From contig JAEYQO010000028.1 in assembly GCA_023409975.1 (NCBI GenBank), positions 1 through 41,369 of the forward strand: 41,369 nt of DNA, in the 5' to 3' direction. The stretch comes from Bacteroidota bacterium. GTDB lineage: Bacteria > Bacteroidota > Bacteroidia > Chitinophagales > Chitinophagaceae. Below are positions 32,119-40,454 of this stretch, piece by piece; positions within the stretch are counted from its first letter, which is position 1; the number at the start of each line of letters is the position of its first letter. The position numbers and the translations under genes were made by a program. The notes beneath the pieces are model-generated. The model did no database searches. It was not told the origin of the DNA and saw only the letters and a program-made list of their open reading frames with translations.

Positions 32119-33226
32119 GTTCTTTCACTTTGTGATAGTCCCAATGAAATAAAGCGAGTCTCCTGAAGCTGCCCAATTGTTCTTCCAGCAAGGATCTTGC
32201 CCTGAGCAGATCACGCGGATCCGGAAACTCCCGCCGCAGTACATCTCCCGCTCTCAGGTAACGATCCTGCAAAACAGTGTCCCGCCGTACCTTCCATCTG
32301 TTGCCTTTCTCAGGTGCCAGTGCAGGTACCTGCTCCATTGGAATACCCTCACGCTCGTATATGATACCTTTAAACTCCCTGCCCCGGAACCAGGCATACC
32401 ATCCAAACAGCGGCAGGGCTACATCCAGTTCAATTGGATACTCCTTGTCGGTCAGGTATTGTGTAAAGGTTTCATAGTCGAAAACGGAGTTATAGGTAGA
32501 GACGGATCGTATATCCCCAAGATTATAACACATCAGCATGCCTCTGTCAACAGGCGGTACACCGGTTTTATCCGGGTATTTGTAAGGATACATCCTGATA
32601 GTTGCACTGATTGTCTTGTCCGGATGTAGTTCTTTGAATCTGCGGAGAAAGCGGAAATACAATTCTTTTGTCCCGGCCGTCCAGTCGCAATCAATCTGTA
32701 TCTCCCGCAGCAGCTTACTCCGTTCCAGGCGGTAATCTTCCCTGATTGAATCGACCTTTTGCTGATAGGTACTGTCGTATGGCAGGTCTACTACCTCAAA
32801 AATGAACTGGTGCTCAAAGCGGGTTTCGATGCTCGCAGTAAGTTCGTCCACGCGCTTTGCCAGCTTCACTGCGAGACTATCACACCATTCATCGCTGATG
32901 CGCTGAAATGTTCTGTTCGTTATAAAAACAACAGGAGTGTATTCAAGATCGTGGAGGTAAAGGAGGCTGTTCGGACTGAGCTGGGTACGTGGAACAGGTA
33001 TACCCAGGTTTTCGCTCCAGTCCACGTCAAGATAGTGAACATAAATGTGGTCAAGCCCAAGCTTCTGCAACTGCCGCTCTTCACTCGAGTCTCTGTTCCT
33101 GAATTCAGGGCCCGTCTTCCAGTGGTAGAAAGAATGGCTCACTTTGGGTTGCTCCCGGCAGGAGAGGAAACCTGCGATTACCAATACCGTCCAAAGCCAC
33201 CTGGTCATATGCAGCAAGTTAAGCAT
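32084..33226 (-). CDS. Lipoprotein resembling a TIM-barrel glycoside hydrolase
   Basis: 380 residues (or 374 from the ATG at 33208). The signal peptide ends in a lipobox-like FLSC (Cys23). Blocks in order: HSFYHWKTG (about 31-39), GLDHIYVHYLDVDWSEN (about 58-74), VVFITNRTFQ, IQIDCDWTAGTKELYFRFL, KTISATIRMYPYK, GVPPVDRGMLMCYNLGD, and YPIELDVALPLFGWYAW. The pattern of strand-ends with Asp/Asn/Tyr (QIDCDWT, CYNLGD) resembles GH18- or DUF3142-like barrels. I infer a hydrolase-like fold; catalytic residues cannot be named with certainty. It is the first gene of a coupled pair with 29722-32118. Confidence 0.8.
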   Translation of the reverse strand: MLNLLHMTRWLWTVLVIAGFLSCREQPKVSHSFYHWKTGPEFRNRDSSEERQLQKLGLDHIYVHYLDVDWSENLGIPVPRTQLSPNSLLYLHDLEYTPVVFITNRTFQRISDEWCDSLAVKLAKRVDELTASIETRFEHQFIFEVVDLPYDSTYQQKVDSIREDYRLERSKLLREIQIDCDWTAGTKELYFRFLRRFKELHPDKTISATIRMYPYKYPDKTGVPPVDRGMLMCYNLGDIRSVSTYNSVFDYETFTQYLTDKEYPIELDVALPLFGWYAWFRGREFKGIIYEREGIPMEQVPALAPEKGNRWKVRRDTVLQDRYLRAGDVLRREFPDPRDLLRARSLLEEQLGSFRRLALFHWDYHKVKEHELLIQDLFGQ

Positions 33227-33311
33227 TCATCGCAAGACGAAACCCGCCTTGCTACACATGTTCCAAACGCAGATCCGGGATGAGCAGGCGAACCCACCTC
33301 TCACCTGTTCG

Positions 33312-34397
33312 TCAGGCAAATGGCAGCTTCACCACCTGTGCCTTCACTGCCTTATCCCTGATCATTACGAACACATCACTGCCTTCTCCGGAAAAGTCTT
33401 TGCGGACATATCCCATACCAATGGCTTTTCCCAGACTTGGCGACTGAGTGCCGGAGGTAATGTAACCGATTTCCTCCCCGGCAGCATTCTGAAGCTTATA
33501 TCCGTGGCGCGGAATACCCTTATCGATCATTTCGAGACCAACCAGCTTGCGCTTGATGCCTTCGGCTTTCTGCTGTTCAAGAACAGACTTTGCAACGAAG
33601 TCTTTAGAGAATTTGGTAATCCATCCCAGACCTGCTTCCAGAGGCGAGGTCGTATCATCGATATCATTTCCGTAAAGACAGAAGCCCATCTCCAGGCGGA
33701 GAGTATCTCTCGCTGCAAGACCAATAGGTTTCAGTCCTTTTGGAGATCCGACCCTGAAAATCTCATTCCAGATAGTTTCCGCGTTATTACCCTTGTCCTC
33801 AAAATAGATTTCAACACCACCTGAACCAGTATAGCCTGTAGCACTGATGATAACATCCTCTACACCCGCAAAGGTGCCCTTTACAAAGGTGTAGTACTTT
33901 AGATTCGTAATATCCAGATCGGTCAGTTCCTGCATATACTGCACGGCTTTTGGCCCCTGCACGGCAAGAAGACCAGTCCTTTCTGAGATGTTCTCCATCT
34001 CAACGCCATCAGTGTTGTGTTCACTGATCCAGTTCCAGTCTTTTTCGATATTGGAGGCGTTCACTACCAGCAGGTATTCTTCATTCTCACGAATACAATA
34101 GATCAGAAGATCGTCCACGATGCCGCCATTATCATTGGGCAGGCAGGAGTACTGTGCCTTCCCGGCCACCAGTTTGCTGGCGTCATTGGAGGTCACCTTC
34201 TGTATAAGGTCCAGTGCCTTTGGTCCCCGCAGAATGAACTCACCCATGTGACTAACATCGAAAACACCCGCATTCTGACGCACGGTATGGTGCTCTTCAT
34301 TGATGCTTGTGTAGGAAATAGGCATGTTATAACCGGCAAAAGGAGCCATTTTGGCTCCCAGCGCAATGTGTAGCTGAGTAAATGGAGTGTTCTTCAT
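33312..34397 (-). CDS. gcvT: Aminomethyltransferase (glycine cleavage system T protein)
   Basis: 361 residues, full length. The N-terminus reads MAPFAGYNMPISY with VFDVSHMGEF (45-54), and GGIVDDLLIYC carries the folate-binding Asp of the family. The C-terminal GcvT_C domain shows ITSGTQSPSLGKAIGMGYV. It moves the methylamine carbon of glycine from lipoylated H protein to tetrahydrofolate, releasing ammonia. gcvH and gcvP are not in the window. A full TAAATTTG box and a GC-rich stem-loop (34410-34434) lie just upstream. Confidence 0.95.
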   Translation of the reverse strand: MKNTPFTQLHIALGAKMAPFAGYNMPISYTSINEEHHTVRQNAGVFDVSHMGEFILRGPKALDLIQKVTSNDASKLVAGKAQYSCLPNDNGGIVDDLLIYCIRENEEYLLVVNASNIEKDWNWISEHNTDGVEMENISERTGLLAVQGPKAVQYMQELTDLDITNLKYYTFVKGTFAGVEDVIISATGYTGSGGVEIYFEDKGNNAETIWNEIFRVGSPKGLKPIGLAARDTLRLEMGFCLYGNDIDDTTSPLEAGLGWITKFSKDFVAKSVLEQQKAEGIKRKLVGLEMIDKGIPRHGYKLQNAAGEEIGYITSGTQSPSLGKAIGMGYVRKDFSGEGSDVFVMIRDKAVKAQVVKLPFA

Positions 34398-34409
34398 GAT
34401 TATTGTTTT

Positions 34410-34434
34410 CTGCCCTTCGGGGCAGGCAAATTTA
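34410..34434 (-). promoter_or_regulatory. gcvT promoter box and adjoining stem-loop
   Basis: On the minus strand TAAATTTG (34434-34427) is followed by CTGCCC-CGAA-GGGCAG (34425-34410), a perfect 6-bp stem with tetraloop at the expected transcript start. It could be a 5' mRNA hairpin or an operator. No TTG box is seen 17 bp upstream. Confidence 0.5.
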
Positions 34435-34467
34435 CTGAAGCCACCGCTATTTATATAATCTTCAGAA

Positions 34468-35058
34468 TTAACGCCTTTTGATTCCGAAATGCCAGTTCAG
34501 TCCCAATGCTGCGCTGAAGATCTGCGTAATTGGGATATGCTGGTTTTTATACCAGTAGTAGGCATAAGTGTCTAGTGTCCCGGTCTCGGCAAAAACCTCG
34601 ATCCTCCGGCCGGGAACCTCACTATACGGTATCGCCAGTCTGGCCCCTGCGAAAACTGAGGCATGGGCGGCGCTCATAAAATAATAGCCATCCGAGAAGC
34701 GGGCTGGCAGCAAGATGTAATATGCGTTGCCGCTGGTTTCAAAGTTTCCTCCTAATCCGACATACGGAACAACCGATACCTTGCCGGTTTTGATACTCAC
34801 GGGAGCATAGGCAGCCTTGATTGCGACGATGTTTACGGCGCTTCCGGAAATAGATGCCGGTGTATAGCCATTCAGCAAACTCACATAAAGCCGTTCATTC
34901 AATATGCGGTAACCCACTCCTGCTGCAGCCAGCCCGACATTACCTGCAAACTGAGCCTGGACAAAATCTGGCCTGATGAATTCAACGAAGCTTAATCGCT
35001 GCGCTTTTAGCTGTATGGGTAACTGTAGGATCAGCAGAATAGTCAATAGTGTCTTCAT
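34468..35058 (-). CDS. Small exported beta-rich (outer membrane-like) protein
   Basis: 196 residues from the ATG at 35058, which opens a signal peptide (KTLLTILLILQLPIQLKAQ); the frame extends 8 codons upstream but that overlaps the previous stop. The mature part alternates Gly/Tyr/Val strands (VGLAAAGVGYRILNERLYVSLLNGY, GKVSVVPYVGLGGNFE, HASVFAGARLAIPYSE) and ends in the pattern of a small outer-membrane barrel (FSAALGLNWHFG, though the final residues are basic). No known family recognised. It begins 1 bp after the metallophosphoesterase stop and is therefore its operon partner. Confidence 0.78.
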   Translation of the reverse strand: MKTLLTILLILQLPIQLKAQRLSFVEFIRPDFVQAQFAGNVGLAAAGVGYRILNERLYVSLLNGYTPASISGSAVNIVAIKAAYAPVSIKTGKVSVVPYVGLGGNFETSGNAYYILLPARFSDGYYFMSAAHASVFAGARLAIPYSEVPGRRIEVFAETGTLDTYAYYWYKNQHIPITQIFSAALGLNWHFGIKRR

Positions 35059-35059
35059 C

Positions 35060-35878
35060 TCAGAAGTTTTCAAGTTGTACATTCATAACCCCTTCCTCAA
35101 AGCTGAGAATACAGAGCGTTCTTTTTTCTATAGAGGGTATCTGCAGGTACATGGTTCCATCACCATAAACTTCTTCCATTCTGTAATGATGATCATGGCC
35201 ATGAATCGAGAGCTCCAGTCCATACTGTCTTACTAGCTCAAGGTGTTGTTGTTCCAGTTCGGGAGAATACTGATCGCTGTAGGGAGCTATATGGCTGATG
35301 AGTATAGGAGTATTTCCCTGTGTCTGCTCCAGTTCCTGCCTGAGCCAGACAAGATCAGGTTCTCCATTCTTCTCCCAGATATTGGAATCGAAAAAGATGA
35401 ACTTCTTTCCGGCGTAGCTGAACGAATAATTGTATGGTCCGAACATCTTTTGGTATATGATACTGGCATTGGCGAGGTAGTCATGATTGCCGATGACAGT
35501 AAATAGCGGAGTCTCAAGTCGTTTAAGTTCATCATAGAGTAACAGGTACTCTTTTTCGAGTCCCTGATCACTCAGATCTCCGGCAATTACCGTGAAGTGA
35601 ATATCATCCCTGCGGTTGACAGCATCGATCGCAGCCCGTAGATCACCCAGATGATAATGGGTATCAGCCAGTAGCGCAATTTTCAGAGACCCTGATTGCT
35701 TCTGAGTGTTGCTTCGCAGCTTTGAAAGATTGATATCTGTCCTAATCCCGTCATATCCCTTTGCGAGCTGAGCGGAATAGGGATTATATTGAAAAACCTT
35801 CTTGCAACCTGTAAGTGGAGTCGTTAGAAATATTACAGATAGAATAACGATAGAGTAGATAATCCTGCACATAATCAT
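35060..35878 (-). CDS. Lipoprotein metallophosphoesterase
   Basis: 272 residues. A lipobox (LTGC, Cys25) follows the hydrophobic start. Calcineurin-like motifs are complete: ADTH with Asp72 and His74, GDLSD (100-104), GNHD (130-133), ISHIAPYSD (near 198) and IHGHDHHY near the end of the domain. It should hydrolyse a phosphomonoester, diester or related bond outside the cytoplasm using two metals. It is followed at 1 bp by a small beta-rich exported protein (34468-35058). The substrate is unknown. Confidence 0.9.
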   Translation of the reverse strand: MIMCRIIYSIVILSVIFLTTPLTGCKKVFQYNPYSAQLAKGYDGIRTDINLSKLRSNTQKQSGSLKIALLADTHYHLGDLRAAIDAVNRRDDIHFTVIAGDLSDQGLEKEYLLLYDELKRLETPLFTVIGNHDYLANASIIYQKMFGPYNYSFSYAGKKFIFFDSNIWEKNGEPDLVWLRQELEQTQGNTPILISHIAPYSDQYSPELEQQHLELVRQYGLELSIHGHDHHYRMEEVYGDGTMYLQIPSIEKRTLCILSFEEGVMNVQLENF

Positions 35879-35881
35879 TCA

Positions 35882-35923
35882 TTTACACAAAGGGCTGACC
35901 TAAGTCGTCCCCACCTGTGTAAA
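35882..35923. repeat. Spaced inverted repeat in a divergent promoter region
   Basis: TTTACACA (35882-35889) and TGTGTAAA (35916-35923) are exact reverse complements with 26 bp between them. They lie between the start of the metallophosphoesterase (minus) and that of the antiporter (plus), suggesting paired operator half-sites. Confidence 0.4.
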
Positions 35924-35987
35924 CAGAATCAAAAAACCATTCCGCAACTGCACGCTCAGCCCTCGTTTATTTTAATTTTACTCGCAG

Positions 35988-38246
35988 ATGCATCACCTGC
36001 CAGAACTGATCCGGGACCTTGGTTTGATCCTGATTATTGCAGGAATTACCACTTTGCTCTTCAAGTACCTCCGGCAGCCGGTGGTGCTGGGTTATATTCT
36101 TGCCGGGTTTCTGGTCAGTCCCAGTTTCAACTGGCTGCCTACCGTGGCTGACGTAGAGGATATACGCATCTGGGCAGAAATCGGTGTCATCTTCCTGCTG
36201 TTTACACTGGGGCTGGAATTCAGCTTCAAGAAGCTGCTGAGTACCGGGGGTAGTTCCTCCATTACTGCCATCACAGAGATTGTCTTCATGTTGTTCCTTG
36301 GCTACAGTACGGGTCAGTTACTGGGTTGGAATCGCATGGATAGCATCTTTCTCGGAGGTATATTAAGCGTCTCCTCCACGACCATTATTATCAGGGCTTT
36401 CGAAGAGCTGGGTGTCAAGAATAAGAAGTACGCCAAACTGGTGTTTGGGGTACTCATCATAGAAGATATCGTTGCCATTATATTGATGGTGATGCTATCC
36501 ACCATCGCGGTCAGCCGTCAGTTTGAAGGAATTACCATGCTCATGTCCATACTCAAGCTAGCGTTCTTCCTGGTGCTTTGGTTCGTGGCGGGTATCTTCT
36601 TTCTGCCCACTTTTTTTCGGCGGGTTCAGCGCTACCTGAGTGATGAAACCATGCTCATCGTATCCGTGGGTCTCTGCCTGCTGATGGTGATACTGGCTTC
36701 ATATGCGGGCTTTTCTCCAGCCCTTGGGGCCTTTATTATGGGGTCTATTCTGGCGGAAACTACGAATGCCCAAAAGATTGAACACATCGTAGAACCTGTT
36801 AAGAATCTCTTCGCGGCAGTTTTCTTCATTTCAGTGGGCATGCTTATTGATCCTGTGATGCTCGCCACCTACGCGCTCCCTATTTTTCTCATCACTGTTA
36901 TCACCATTTTCGGGAAGCTCTTCAGCACGGCTGCTGGTGCGCTCATCTCGGGACAGCCTTTGAAGACCGCGCTTCACGCTGGCATGAGTATGGCGCAGAT
37001 TGGAGAGTTCTCATTTATTATCGCCACTTTAGGACTGAGTCTGGGTGTAACTTCCGAGTTCCTTTATCCGATCGCAGTTTCCGTTTCTGCTGTTACAACG
37101 TTCACAACACCCTACCTGATCAGAACAGCCGGGCCTCTCTACCAGTGGTTCGACAGGTCTTTGCCCAATTCCTGGAAGAAGGCGCTGGATCGCTACAGCA
37201 CCGGAACACAGAACATACAGAATGCCAATGATTGGCAGGTCGCCATCCGTGCCTTCCTCGCTCACGTCATTCTGTTTTCGATCATCATTCTCGGTATCAT
37301 CGCTCTGTTCCCTTACTACCTCAAACCCCTGATCTATACCTACCTCGGGAATGGCGACTACGGGAACATTATCGCAGCTACGGTTTGCCTTGTGTTGATT
37401 AGTCCGTTTCTGTGGGCGCTGGTAACCAGAAAGTTCCACACGCAGGCATTTGCCAATCTCTGGGCAAACAGGCGGCACCGGGCACCCCTGATTTTCTTCA
37501 GAGTGATTCGTGGGGCATTAGCGATAGTCTATGTAGGCATCCTGCTCATGAGCTTTTTCTCGCTCTATATTGCGCTAGCCGGGCTGGCCTTACTGATCGC
37601 CGTAGCACTGCTTTTCAATAAAGCCATTCACAGCTACTATATCCAGCTTGAAAATCGTTTCTTCTACAATTATTACGACCGGGAACGTACGGAAGCGAGT
37701 GTCGGCAGGTATGAGCTCGCCCCCTGGGATGCTCATATCGGCCAGTTCGAAGTTCCGATTGGTTCACCAGTGACAAACATGACGATGGAAGAGCTGGGAC
37801 TTCGGGAGAGGCTGGGGGTCAATGTGGCGATGATCAGACGCGGCGCGTATACGATCACTGTGCCTGGCAGATATGAGAAAGTGTATCCCGGAGATATCTT
37901 GTTCGTCATTGGTACTGATGAACAACTGGATCTGTTTAAAAAATATCTCGAACCTGTAGGAGATATTCCTGTCAGAACTGAAGCTCCGGCAAAGGGAGGT
38001 AATGAGATCGTATTGAAGAAAGTACGCGTCACTGCCGATTCCTTTATGAACGGAAAGACCATCCGCGAATGTGGGGTAAGGGAACAAACCAAAGCCCTTG
38101 TGGTTGGCATCGAGCGGAACGGCAGACGCATTCTCAACCCGGAATCTAATCTCATCTTGAAGTCCGGCGACATCCTGTGGATGGTAGGAGATGCCATTCT
38201 TCTCGATAAACTCGTCCGCGATCTCCGTCAGCCCCGCCCGGGCTGA
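35988..38246 (+). CDS. CPA2 family monovalent cation:proton antiporter with two RCK_C domains
   Basis: 752 residues. About 12 membrane helices fill residues 5-385 (LGLILIIAGITTLLFKYLRQPVVLGYILAGFLVSP, FLLFTLGLEFSFKKL, LGAFIMGSILAETTNAQKI), the CPA2 (KefB/KefC/YbaL) pattern. Four further hydrophobic segments (about 415-550) follow, and then two TrkA-C (RCK_C) regulatory modules: IGSPVTNMTMEELGLRERLGV...GDILFVIGT and NGKTIRECGV...GDILWMVGDA. The RCK_N/TrkA-N nucleotide-binding half is absent. It would exchange K+ or Na+ for H+ at the inner membrane. The start 5' of the hydrophobic run agrees with the family. Confidence 0.92.
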   Translation: MHHLPELIRDLGLILIIAGITTLLFKYLRQPVVLGYILAGFLVSPSFNWLPTVADVEDIRIWAEIGVIFLLFTLGLEFSFKKLLSTGGSSSITAITEIVFMLFLGYSTGQLLGWNRMDSIFLGGILSVSSTTIIIRAFEELGVKNKKYAKLVFGVLIIEDIVAIILMVMLSTIAVSRQFEGITMLMSILKLAFFLVLWFVAGIFFLPTFFRRVQRYLSDETMLIVSVGLCLLMVILASYAGFSPALGAFIMGSILAETTNAQKIEHIVEPVKNLFAAVFFISVGMLIDPVMLATYALPIFLITVITIFGKLFSTAAGALISGQPLKTALHAGMSMAQIGEFSFIIATLGLSLGVTSEFLYPIAVSVSAVTTFTTPYLIRTAGPLYQWFDRSLPNSWKKALDRYSTGTQNIQNANDWQVAIRAFLAHVILFSIIILGIIALFPYYLKPLIYTYLGNGDYGNIIAATVCLVLISPFLWALVTRKFHTQAFANLWANRRHRAPLIFFRVIRGALAIVYVGILLMSFFSLYIALAGLALLIAVALLFNKAIHSYYIQLENRFFYNYYDRERTEASVGRYELAPWDAHIGQFEVPIGSPVTNMTMEELGLRERLGVNVAMIRRGAYTITVPGRYEKVYPGDILFVIGTDEQLDLFKKYLEPVGDIPVRTEAPAKGGNEIVLKKVRVTADSFMNGKTIRECGVREQTKALVVGIERNGRRILNPESNLILKSGDILWMVGDAILLDKLVRDLRQPRPG

Positions 38247-38333
38247 TATTGTCCCATCGACTCATCATTAATGCCGCACACTGGAAAAGCTTTCGGCACA
38301 GTCTTTCTATCTTATTTCCTAAACCACTTCGCT

Positions 38334-38750
38334 ATGTTATTTAATCTGATTCCTACGCGGGTACACGGGGTGATGGATTATGTCATGGGTGCGCTGATCA
38401 TAGCTGCACCCTGGGCATTCGGATTTTCCCATATTGAGGCTGCAAAATGGACCACACTTTCCGCAGGCAGTAGCGCGCTGCTTTACAGTCTTTGTACTAA
38501 TTATGAAATGGGTGCTTTTAAATTATTGTCCATGAACGCCCATCTCGTAATCGATCTGCTTTCAGGACTCCTGATGATGGCCTCCCCCTGGATCTTTGGA
38601 TTTGCAGACGAGATGTGGCTGCCTCATGTGGTTATTGGTGCTATTGAAATTGTTACAGCACTTATGACTCAGACGAAGACGAGATACGTCGAAGCGGAGG
38701 CCTCAAAAGTTTATGACTGGCAGCAACAGGAAGTGCCTGCGTTTATCTAG
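38334..38750 (+). CDS. Small SPW-type membrane protein
   Basis: 138 residues from the ATG at 38334; an ATG at 38271 adds 21 residues that do not resemble relatives. Four hydrophobic helices in two halves: the first ends AAPWAFGFS, the second MASPWIFGFAD, matching the Ser/Ala-Pro-Trp repeat of the SPW family. The start MLFNLIPTRVHGVMDYVMGA is typical of this group. The function is not established; it probably sits in the inner membrane. It follows the antiporter on the same strand with an 87-bp gap. Confidence 0.82.
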   Translation: MLFNLIPTRVHGVMDYVMGALIIAAPWAFGFSHIEAAKWTTLSAGSSALLYSLCTNYEMGAFKLLSMNAHLVIDLLSGLLMMASPWIFGFADEMWLPHVVIGAIEIVTALMTQTKTRYVEAEASKVYDWQQQEVPAFI

Positions 38751-38772
38751 GGTTGTGCATTACCAGGGATTA

Positions 38773-38795
38773 AAAGCCACCGAACGGGTGGCTTT
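38773..38795. terminator. Bidirectional terminator
   Basis: Stem AAAGCCACC (38773-38781) with GGTGGCTTT (38787-38795), loop GAACG, ending in T-rich DNA on the plus strand and A-rich on the other. It separates the convergent SPW and T9SS genes. Confidence 0.82.
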
Positions 38796-38800
38796 AAGTT

Positions 38801-40261
38801 TTAGTGAACCAGGAGTTTTTGGCGGTGTAACCTGAGGCCATTCATATCTGAGACCTCTATCATGTAGACACCAGCAGGAACTGCAGATAAGTCTGCAGTG
38901 TTGCCTTTGCCTGAACCCACCATTCTTCCTCCTATAGTCGTGATCTTATACTGTATCATGCCTTCTGCTACGATCAAAACCCTACCCTGAGCAGGGTTGG
39001 GGAAGATCATCACGGGTGAAACAGAGGGAATAGCAGGAATCTTGTTTGTTTCAGTTATGCTAAATGGAATAATGTAATGATAGAGTGTTTCAAAGGCCGG
39101 GGTTACACCATCGCAGCTGATTACTTCTGCGACACTGTCTGTAACAACAAATATCAATGTGTAAAACCCGGCGTCTCCCTGCAGCGGGGTGTAGTTAACA
39201 CAAACTGTAATAGTATCGGGGTTCTGGTCATACACAACTACTAAGGCATTGGGTAACACCTGGTCAATATTGTGCACCAATGACAATTTTCGTCCGGGTG
39301 TAGATGTACGGCCTGCGGAAAAACAAAAACTGAACGGCTGAGCTACTGCTCCATCCCACTGAATACCGTTTAGTGCAAGTCCGGAAACAGAGTTTGCCAA
39401 AATCTCTCCATTCACGAGTATGGGAGTAGTAGTGCTATCTACGGCCCGTATCATCGCATCCAGCACAGTAGTGCCCCGATAGGCTCCGTCACTCCGTCTA
39501 TATTCATTGATAATAAGAGAATAGCCATGGTATCCGCTAGCACTAGCAGGGAGTGAATAGATCATCGTACCGTTAGTTGTATCAAACACGAGGGTGCCCT
39601 GCGGATCCGTGAGATAGGGCTGACCGGCAGAAAGTATGGGTAGAGTATAGTTTACAAACGTTGGCAATGAGTTATTACAAGTATCAAACACCGTCCCGCT
39701 AATGGTTTGTGGCTGTACCAATTGAAAAGTCAGGCTATCATTGTCTGGGTCCTGATACTGATTGCTATGAGTAAAACTTTGGCCAGTGTAGGCCACAGGT
39801 GTCGGCTGCGTATTGATTCCGGAAGCAGACGAGTTGCTGTCGGTTGTAAGATTATTAAGTATGGCGAATACAAACATATTGCTGCCTGTGTCAAGGTTTT
39901 CCGTGAAGTGACGCCTGACAGATGCCTTGAATAGCCAGTGATGACAACGCGATGGAGCCGTCCAGAAGGCTTGATAAGTGTACCTGTTGAAGTTTGTACC
40001 ATTCCCTGAGCCAGGCCCCAGCTTTTCAAGTAAGATTTCTCCGTGGGTAGTGTTACACTGGTTCTGATAACAGATGCTCACCGTATCCGGCAGGTTGAAT
40101 AGAGGTTGGTCACAGGCAGAATACAAATAGAGACGGAGCCGGTAAGTGCTGTCCTGTTCCCAGTGATATTCCAATCGCGAAGCGGTAAAGCTCTGTGCCT
40201 TTGCTGTAATCTGCGAACAAGTCAACAGTAGGAGAACGAAGTAATATTTTAGCTTATCCAT
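38801..40261 (-). CDS. Secreted protein with T9SS C-terminal sorting domain
   Basis: 486 residues. A signal peptide (KYYFVLLLLTCSQITAKAQ) starts it. The body is Thr/Asn/Ser-rich with beta strands and paired cysteines (SACDQ, CYQNQCN, CHHWLF, DTCNNS). It contains Ig/cadherin-like pieces: SNQYQDPDNDSLTFQL, a calcium-binding-like Asp stretch, and VTDSVAEVISCDG near the end. The last 75 residues are the sorting domain: MIFPNPAQGRVLI, then the short MIEVSDMNGLRLHRQKLLVH end. No catalytic motif. On the minus strand a TTGAAA-N18-TAAATTCT arrangement (40291-40322) may be its promoter. It diverges from the T9SS gene at 40455. Confidence 0.87.
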   Translation of the reverse strand: MDKLKYYFVLLLLTCSQITAKAQSFTASRLEYHWEQDSTYRLRLYLYSACDQPLFNLPDTVSICYQNQCNTTHGEILLEKLGPGSGNGTNFNRYTYQAFWTAPSRCHHWLFKASVRRHFTENLDTGSNMFVFAILNNLTTDSNSSASGINTQPTPVAYTGQSFTHSNQYQDPDNDSLTFQLVQPQTISGTVFDTCNNSLPTFVNYTLPILSAGQPYLTDPQGTLVFDTTNGTMIYSLPASASGYHGYSLIINEYRRSDGAYRGTTVLDAMIRAVDSTTTPILVNGEILANSVSGLALNGIQWDGAVAQPFSFCFSAGRTSTPGRKLSLVHNIDQVLPNALVVVYDQNPDTITVCVNYTPLQGDAGFYTLIFVVTDSVAEVISCDGVTPAFETLYHYIIPFSITETNKIPAIPSVSPVMIFPNPAQGRVLIVAEGMIQYKITTIGGRMVGSGKGNTADLSAVPAGVYMIEVSDMNGLRLHRQKLLVH

Positions 40262-40339
40262 ATCAGGCGGTTTTAGGTTTTGGGAACGAAAGAATTTAAT
40301 CAGATCGAAAAGTTACTTTCAAAATTGTCTTAATGAAAG

Positions 40340-40374
40340 TTTGAGTAATGCTATTTACATTAATATGACCTTTG
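40340..40374 (+). promoter_or_regulatory. Possible promoter of the right-edge T9SS gene
   Basis: TTGAGT (40341-40346), 20 bp, GACCTTTG (40367-40374, 7 of 8 to TAnnTTTG). The leader to the ATG at 40455 would be about 75 nt. Confidence 0.35.
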
Positions 40375-40454
40375 TAGCAATGTCATCTGCGCATCACTTA
40401 TCGTTCTAACTAACCACCCATCATGGTAATTTCATATATTGTGTTGTAAAGGCG

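Noticed and set aside
33144..33824. 226-codon plus-strand open frame opposite gcvT
   Set aside because: Shadow of gcvT; no motif, and gcvT is full length and certain.
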